Below are positions 8,077 to 12,368 of a stretch of 12,368 nt of DNA, in pieces (the first letter of the stretch is position 1; each line of letters begins with the position of its first letter). A program made the position numbers and the translations under genes. The notes below the pieces were generated by a model. The model was not told the DNA's origin. It was given only the letters and a program-made list of their open reading frames with translations, and did not search any database. The stretch comes from JBBSEZ01 sp038239195 (GTDB lineage: Bacteria; Planctomycetota; Planctomycetia; Gemmatales; Gemmataceae): contig JBBSEZ010000302.1 of the NCBI GenBank assembly GCA_038239195.1, positions 1 to 12,368 of the forward strand, given 5' to 3'.

Positions 8077-8081
8077 GCACG

Positions 8082-8303
8082 TCAGCCGTAAACCTTGACC
8101 AGCTTGCGGACGGCCACCCAGCGGTAGGCCACGTAGGGACGGCCGCAGTGGTCGTAGGCCGTGTAGGCCACCTGCACCCAGACCGTCCGATACTCCCAGC
8201 GATAGCTGGCCTGGTAGTAGTCGGCCTTGGCCGCGGCCGGCGCCGCCAGGCTACCGAACGTCGTGGCCAGCCCCAGCAGCGCCGCCGTCAGCAACTTCTT
8301 CAT
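8082..8303 (-). CDS. Small secreted aromatic-rich protein
   Basis: A 73-residue precursor. The N-terminus is a clear Sec signal peptide: MKK, a hydrophobic core (LLTAALLGLATTFGSLAAP) and a likely cleavage site after A-K-A (about residue 27). The mature part would be only about 46 residues, with nine Tyr and three Trp (start DYYQASYRWEYRTVWVQVAY), many Arg/Lys and one unpaired Cys (C53). Alternating aromatic and small residues suggest beta strands. The ATG at 8303 has GGGAG six to seven bases upstream; an extra seven codons to 8324 would spoil the signal peptide. The function is unknown. I associate small Tyr-rich secreted proteins with planctomycetes, which may have wall- or surface-related roles, but that is inference. 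Confidence 0.72.
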   Translation of the reverse strand: MKKLLTAALLGLATTFGSLAAPAAAKADYYQASYRWEYRTVWVQVAYTAYDHCGRPYVAYRWVAVRKLVKVYG

Positions 8304-8483
8304 GGTGTTCTCCCACGTCAGCACCAGATTTCTCTCGGGCGACCGCGCCGCCCTCTACCTCCTGGGGACGCCAGAATGCAGGGAAAAATGGGGCTCGACG
8401 CTTGACCTGCCCGAACCTGGGCGGTTACGCTCCTGAAGTCCGCTGCGAGATAGGCCTAATCGTATCGAACGGAGGGGCCCACC
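8304..8483. promoter_or_regulatory. Divergent region upstream of the sigma factor gene
   Basis: This 180-bp region separates the small secreted gene from the sigma factor. On the plus strand, TTGACC (8402-8407) and TTACGC (8425-8430) are 17 bp apart; the first is close to the -35 consensus and the second is a poor -10 box. A GAACC (8413-8417) resembles the GGAAC-type -35 core of ECF-dependent promoters and could reflect autoregulation, but no matching -10 element is obvious. GGAGGGG precedes the sigma ATG. All of these are weak calls. Confidence 0.25.
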
Positions 8484-9134
8484 ATGGGCGAGACCCAACC
8501 GCCCGCACCAGGGGAACGGAAGCTGAACGAGGAGGAGCAGGCGCTGGTCGCGGCATGGTATGAGCAGCATGGGGAACAGATCGTTCGAGAAGTGCGGCGC
8601 TGGCTCCGCAAGGTGACGGAGGCGCGAACCGGGGCGTCGGCGTCCGCGGTGGCCCAGTCCGTCTGGGCGAGCTTCATGGAAAACCGCCTGGACGAGATCG
8701 ACCCCAGCGACGAAAACAGCGCCTGGGCCGTCCTGGCCACGGCGGCGAGACGGCACTGCGAAGCGTGGAACCGCTACGGCACTCGCCACCCCCAACTCTC
8801 GATGGAGGGGATGACGGGGCTCGATCCCGAGGCCCCCGGCGAGGTGTCGCCCGAAGTCCTCGTGATGGTAAACGAGTGCGCCCACGTGTTTCGGTCCTTG
8901 AGCCCCGACGAGGCACGAGGTGCGGGCCATGCCATCGCCCGGGATGACCGTTCCCTGCAACTGGTCGAACGCCTGAGCCTCCCCGAGCGGGAAGTCCTGG
9001 GGCTCAAGCTGGCCGGAAAAACGAGAGATGAGATCGCAGACCAACTCCAAGGCGTCGATCATACCCAGGTGGACGCCCTCTGGAAGTCGGTGCGGGCCAA
9101 GGCGAGGGCCCTCGGGGGCGAGGCGCCGCGCTGA
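8484..9134 (+). CDS. ECF-type RNA polymerase sigma factor
   Basis: A 216-residue sigma-70 family protein of the extracytoplasmic-function type, directing RNA polymerase to specific promoters. Region 2 covers about 20-105: the helices around VAQSVWASFMENRLDEI (56-72) and AWAVLATAARRHCEAWNRYG (80-99) take the place of the usual core-binding and -10-binding helices. A long, acidic linker (105-150) follows. Region 4 (about 160-208), LSLPEREVLGLKLAGKTRDEIADQL then the recognition helix HTQVDALWKSVRAKAR, should contact the -35 element. The ATG has GGAGGGG about six bases upstream. The gene is 33 bp from the large membrane kinase gene on the same strand; sigma/kinase pairs of this kind are known in planctomycetes, where the kinase is thought to control the sigma factor in place of an anti-sigma factor. 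No anti-sigma gene is visible. Confidence 0.88.
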   Translation: MGETQPPAPGERKLNEEEQALVAAWYEQHGEQIVREVRRWLRKVTEARTGASASAVAQSVWASFMENRLDEIDPSDENSAWAVLATAARRHCEAWNRYGTRHPQLSMEGMTGLDPEAPGEVSPEVLVMVNECAHVFRSLSPDEARGAGHAIARDDRSLQLVERLSLPEREVLGLKLAGKTRDEIADQLQGVDHTQVDALWKSVRAKARALGGEAPR

Positions 9135-9152
9135 CGACCGGTTGAGGTGGCT

Positions 9153-9160
9153 GGGGAGGG
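9153..9160 (+). promoter_or_regulatory. Ribosome binding site fixing a GTG start of the kinase gene
   Basis: GGGGAGGG, then seven bases, then GTG at 9168. The only other in-frame start nearby, a GTG at 9147, has no properly spaced site, so 9168 is preferred. Confidence 0.6.
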
Positions 9161-9167
9161 CCTGCCC

Positions 9168-12100
9168 GTGGAAGCGCCTGACCAACTCGAATCGACAAGG
9201 CCGCACTGGGAGGAAGCGGAGACGATCCTCGTTCGCTTCACCGAGGCCTGGCAGGCCGGTCGGCGGCCCAACTTGAAGGCCTTTTTGCGCCAGCATCAAC
9301 ACCACCCGGGCTATCGGCAACTCGCCTTCGGACTGGCGAAGATCGACCTCAACCAGCGGCTGCTGGCCGGCGACGCTGCTCCGCTCGCCGAAGGCCACCT
9401 CGCCGACCTCCGCGATGCGGGGGTCGACCTCGATCGGGCCCAGCGGCTCGAGTTGGTCCGCCTCGAGTACGACCGGCGCTGGTGGCGTGGCGAGCGGGTG
9501 TTGCGCCGGGATTACCTCGAGCGCTTCCCCGAGCTCCACGAAGCCATCGAGTTGTGGGTGCCGCTCTGGACGTGTCCCCGGTGCCGCCGAGAGGACATTC
9601 CACTCCCTGGCGAGACGGCGACCTCGGCGAGTTGCCCGAACCGGAAGTGTCAGACCACCTTCTCCCTCGCCGAGGTGTTTCGGCCCGTCCACCGTCCCCG
9701 CCGTACCGGGCTCGACCTGCGCGCCTACGCATTGACGAAGGAGCTCGGCGCGGGCGGCATGGGGCAGGTCTACCGCAGCCGCGACCCGGGGCTGGGTCGC
9801 GAACTGGCAATCAAGGTCCTTCGCCCGGAACTGAAGGGCGATCGACATGCCGAGCGGCGCTTCGAGGACGAGGCCCGGATCGCCGGGCGCTTGCAGCACC
9901 CGAGCATCGTCCCGATCCACAACTTCGGCCGTCTCGACGACGGCCGGTTGTTCTTCACCATGAAACTGGTCGAGGGCAAGACCTTCGAGGAACTGCTTCG
10001 CCCGCGTTCCGGCCCGCCCGCACACCCTGGGCCAAGCCTCCTTCAAGTCTTCGGCCAGATTTGTCAGGCGATCGCCTACGCCCACGAGAGTGGGGTGATT
10101 CACCGGGACCTCAAGCCGTCCAACGTCATGGTGGGGCGGTTTGGAGAGGTCCAGGTCATGGACTGGGGCCTTGCCAAGGAACTGCGCGAGGGGGCCGAGG
10201 CTGGCCGCGCGGAGGTGAAGACGGCCGGCGAGGCGGTGCGGGAAGCGGTGCAAGGGGGCGGGGAGGCCCTCCGCTCCACCCTCCAGACGCGGGCCGGGGA
10301 CGTGCTGGGCACGATCCTGTACATGCCGCCGGAGCAGGCGCGCGGCGAGGTGGGTCGCGTCGGCAAGCCGGCCGACGTCTTCGCCCTCGGCGCGACCCTG
10401 TGCGAGGCCCTCACCGGCTGCCCACCGTACCTGCATGCCGAGGAGCAGCACGAGCTCCAGCAGTTGGCCGATCGCTGCCGAGCCTTGAAGGACGGCGAGG
10501 TGGCGACCGGAGCATGGGAGGCGGCCCGCGCTCGCATGGCGACGATCGCCCAGCGGGTGGTCGATCGAGCCAAGGGCGCCGACCTTGGCCCGGGGTTGAC
10601 GCGGCTGCGCGCGGAGGGGATCGACCCGGTGCTTGCCGCGATAGCCGCCGCCTGCCTCGAGCCGGGCCCCGCCCAGCGCCTGGTGGACGCCGGCCAGGTG
10701 GCGGAGCGGATCGCGAAATATCAGGTGGACCTGAGCCGGCAGGCCGAGGAGAAGAAGATCGCGGACGCCAAGGCGGTCGAGGCGGAGCGTGCCCGCCGGC
10801 GGGCGGTGGCCTTGGCGGTCGTCGTCCTCGTGGCCTTGGTGGGCTCGGTCCTCGCGGCCTTCTACTTCAACCACCTGGCCGGCGAGAACCAAAACTTGCT
10901 CGTGCGCGAGCAGGAGGCTTTGGGCGAGATGACCCGGACGGCCGAGGAGAATGCGAAGCTCGCGCAGGAGAAGGCAAGGCTGGCGGACGAAAAGGGGCGA
11001 GCCCTGGTCCAGGTCACGAAGGCCTCCGAGGTAAACAAGCAACTGGCGGGAGAGAAGGGACGAGCGCTGGGCCTGGCCACCGAGCGCCTCGAGCGCCAGT
11101 TCGTCCAGGAGGGGGCCCGCCGACTGGCTGCGAAGAACTTGCTCGGCGCGCTGCCGTTCTTCGCCGAGCCTTTGCGAATTCACGCCGCCTCCCCCGAGAA
11201 ACAAGCAGTCCACCGCCTGCGGTTGGCTGCCTTGATGAGCCAGGGGCCTCGGCTCCTCCATCTGTGGGCGCACGAAAAGCCCGTGAACCATGCGGAATTC
11301 AGCCCCGATGGCCGTTACGCCGTTACCGCCAGCGACGACGGCACGGCGCGCCTCTGGGATGCGGAGACAGGGCAACCCATTGGCGGCCCGATCCGGCACG
11401 ACGAGCGCCCTGCCAGCCGTGCGAGCTGGTCCCCCCACGTGTTCGCCGCAGCCCCCCCCTTCAAGGGCCTCCCGAAGAAGGACGAGGAGAGGCCACGAAG
11501 CCCGTATGAGGGGCTCGGGGCCCCCCCGCCTCGCTCGGCCGATGGCCGGATTTACCACGCCGCCTTCGACCGCGAGGGTCGCCACGTCGTGACCGTCAGC
11601 GACCGGGGGGCCCAGTGGGTAAGGGTTTGGGAGGTCGCGACCGGCAAGCCGCGCACAAAGTACCTGAATGGCCCCACTGCCCGCACGGCCCATTCCTCCT
11701 CTCCGCCTTGTTTCACTCCCGACGGCAAGCGCGTTGCGATCGGTGCGGCGGACGGGACGATCCACGTCTGGAAGGTGCCGGCCGGCCAGCCGGCCTTCGA
11801 TCCGCCGCTCCGCCACCCCGCTCGCGTTGTCGTCCTCCGGTTCAGCCCGGATGGCAGCCGGTTGCTCAGTGGGGGAGAAGACGGCTCCCTCCGGGCCTGG
11901 GACGCCGAGAAGGGCAGCTCCTTTTGGACGTTGAGCGTTGGCAAGGAGATCGCGTTCGCCGCTTTCAGCTCGGATGGAAAGCGGGTGCTGGCGGCGGGCA
12001 GGTACGGGCGGCTGGCGCAGGTGATCGACGTCGCCACCGGAAAGCCCGTTGCCCGGCTAACGCACCGCGGCAACGTGACGCATGGCGCGTTCAGCCCCGA

Positions 12101-12368
12101 CGGCCAAACGGTTGCGGTCGCCGGCAATGACGGGACTGTTGGCGTCTGGTTCGCGGACACAGGAAGGGAGGTCGCCCTTCCGATCGCGTGCGAGGGGCCG
12201 GCGGAATCGATCGCGTTCAGTCCGGACGGGCGCTGGCTGGCCATTGCGGACCGCGGGGGTGTCCGCCTCTGGGACGCGGCGGCGGGCCTGGAAATCGGCC
12301 CCCGGCTGTCCGGGCCCGGATTGCGGGTCGCGTTCAGTCCGGACGGGCGGAAGGTGCTGGCCATCGCC
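9168..12368 (+). CDS. Membrane Ser/Thr kinase with WD40 repeats (3' end outside window)
   Basis: The frame is open from a GTG start to the right edge: 1067 residues, no stop, so C-terminally partial. Residues 1-134 form a helical, Arg-rich region that I do not recognise. A cysteine knuckle follows (C136-x2-C139, C156-x4-C161). The kinase domain (about 185-500) has a Gly loop LGAGGMGQVY (193-202), ATP lysine K216, helix-C E235, HRDLKPSN (312-319) with catalytic D314, metal D332 in DWG rather than DFG, and PPEQA (387-391). The activation segment is long (335-386) and Glu/Ala/Gly-rich. A single transmembrane helix (546-567) is followed by a coiled coil (568-640) and then at least seven WD40 repeats (from about 702) with an eighth cut off, each carrying F-S-P-D-G and W-D. 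The kinase side is cytoplasmic and the WD40 side probably periplasmic. It lies 33 bp after the sigma factor and likely signals to it. Confidence 0.93.
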   Translation, partial: MEAPDQLESTRPHWEEAETILVRFTEAWQAGRRPNLKAFLRQHQHHPGYRQLAFGLAKIDLNQRLLAGDAAPLAEGHLADLRDAGVDLDRAQRLELVRLEYDRRWWRGERVLRRDYLERFPELHEAIELWVPLWTCPRCRREDIPLPGETATSASCPNRKCQTTFSLAEVFRPVHRPRRTGLDLRAYALTKELGAGGMGQVYRSRDPGLGRELAIKVLRPELKGDRHAERRFEDEARIAGRLQHPSIVPIHNFGRLDDGRLFFTMKLVEGKTFEELLRPRSGPPAHPGPSLLQVFGQICQAIAYAHESGVIHRDLKPSNVMVGRFGEVQVMDWGLAKELREGAEAGRAEVKTAGEAVREAVQGGGEALRSTLQTRAGDVLGTILYMPPEQARGEVGRVGKPADVFALGATLCEALTGCPPYLHAEEQHELQQLADRCRALKDGEVATGAWEAARARMATIAQRVVDRAKGADLGPGLTRLRAEGIDPVLAAIAAACLEPGPAQRLVDAGQVAERIAKYQVDLSRQAEEKKIADAKAVEAERARRRAVALAVVVLVALVGSVLAAFYFNHLAGENQNLLVREQEALGEMTRTAEENAKLAQEKARLADEKGRALVQVTKASEVNKQLAGEKGRALGLATERLERQFVQEGARRLAAKNLLGALPFFAEPLRIHAASPEKQAVHRLRLAALMSQGPRLLHLWAHEKPVNHAEFSPDGRYAVTASDDGTARLWDAETGQPIGGPIRHDERPASRASWSPHVFAAAPPFKGLPKKDEERPRSPYEGLGAPPPRSADGRIYHAAFDREGRHVVTVSDRGAQWVRVWEVATGKPRTKYLNGPTARTAHSSSPPCFTPDGKRVAIGAADGTIHVWKVPAGQPAFDPPLRHPARVVVLRFSPDGSRLLSGGEDGSLRAWDAEKGSSFWTLSVGKEIAFAAFSSDGKRVLAAGRYGRLAQVIDVATGKPVARLTHRGNVTHGAFSPDGQTVAVAGNDGTVGVWFADTGREVALPIACEGPAESIAFSPDGRWLAIADRGGVRLWDAAAGLEIGPRLSGPGLRVAFSPDGRKVLAIA
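12211..12349 (+). repeat. Near-identical WD40 repeat segments in the kinase gene
   Basis: A 22-nt stretch encoding the end of one WD40 blade strand (A-F-S-P-D-G-R) occurs identically at 12211-12232 and 12328-12349, 117 bp (39 codons) apart, whereas the other repeats of the same motif differ at synonymous positions. This suggests recent duplication or gene conversion between neighbouring blades. Confidence 0.7.

Noticed and set aside
7983..8081. RNA gene or riboswitch after sucD or in other gaps
   Set aside because: No tRNA cloverleaf or known riboswitch pattern was seen in any intergenic stretch; only short GC hairpins are present.
9482..11509. Plus-strand open frame of about 675 residues inside the kinase gene
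   Set aside because: It is in another frame, rich in Arg, Gly and Pro, without kinase motifs. The true kinase frame starts at 9168 and remains open to the window edge.
8355..11816. Minus-strand open frame of about 1150 residues opposite the sigma/kinase genes
   Set aside because: It is antisense to a clearly recognisable sigma factor and kinase in good codon use; its product is rich in Arg, Gly and Leu with no domain, a common artefact of high GC content.

Overview
This is high-GC bacterial DNA whose gene content points to a planctomycete, most likely in or near the Gemmataceae. The evidence is an ECF-type sigma factor immediately followed by a membrane Ser/Thr kinase with C-terminal WD40 repeats, a Uma2-family nuclease gene, and two dispersed inverted repeats of a type I associate with large planctomycete genomes (spurious peptides such as NTDEHR / CVHLWL and GQAFQPV / GWKACPT). 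The assignment is an inference; no rRNA or other marker gene is present.

Left part (1-3100). A small two-helix membrane protein gene (minus strand) is divergent from an RraA-like/HMG-aldolase-like gene. A 143-bp inverted repeat follows; the stop codon of the RraA-like gene lies inside its left arm. Next is glpD (FAD-dependent glycerol-3-phosphate dehydrogenase), whose last codons and stop come from a second inverted repeat.

Middle (3100-4983). On the minus strand are an M20-family deacetylase/peptidase, whose stop codon abuts the other edge of the second inverted repeat, and a 118-residue four-cysteine zinc-ribbon protein with a TTG start. glpD and the peptidase gene therefore converge on one hairpin, which probably terminates both. 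A 267-bp divergent control region separates the zinc-ribbon gene from sucC.

suc operon (4984-7982). sucC and sucD encode both subunits of succinyl-CoA synthetase (TCA cycle). Between them, in the same direction and tightly spaced, are a Uma2-family nuclease gene and a small two-helix membrane protein gene that overlaps the start of sucD by 17 bp. SucD keeps its catalytic residues but its first CoA-binding loop is one residue short of the usual form.

Right part (8051-12368). A GC-rich hairpin separates sucD from a convergent gene for a small secreted protein rich in tyrosine and tryptophan. Divergent from that gene are the ECF sigma factor and, 33 bp downstream, a very long gene still open at the right edge (at least 1067 residues). 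Its product has an unfamiliar N-terminal region with a CxxC/CxxxxC knuckle, a Ser/Thr kinase domain, a transmembrane helix, a coiled coil and at least seven WD40 repeats. The pair looks like a signalling unit in which a membrane kinase may act on transcription through its partner sigma factor.

No tRNA, rRNA, CRISPR array, transposase or complete insertion sequence was recognised. Many long open frames on the opposite strand or in other frames are by-products of the high GC content and are not annotated.
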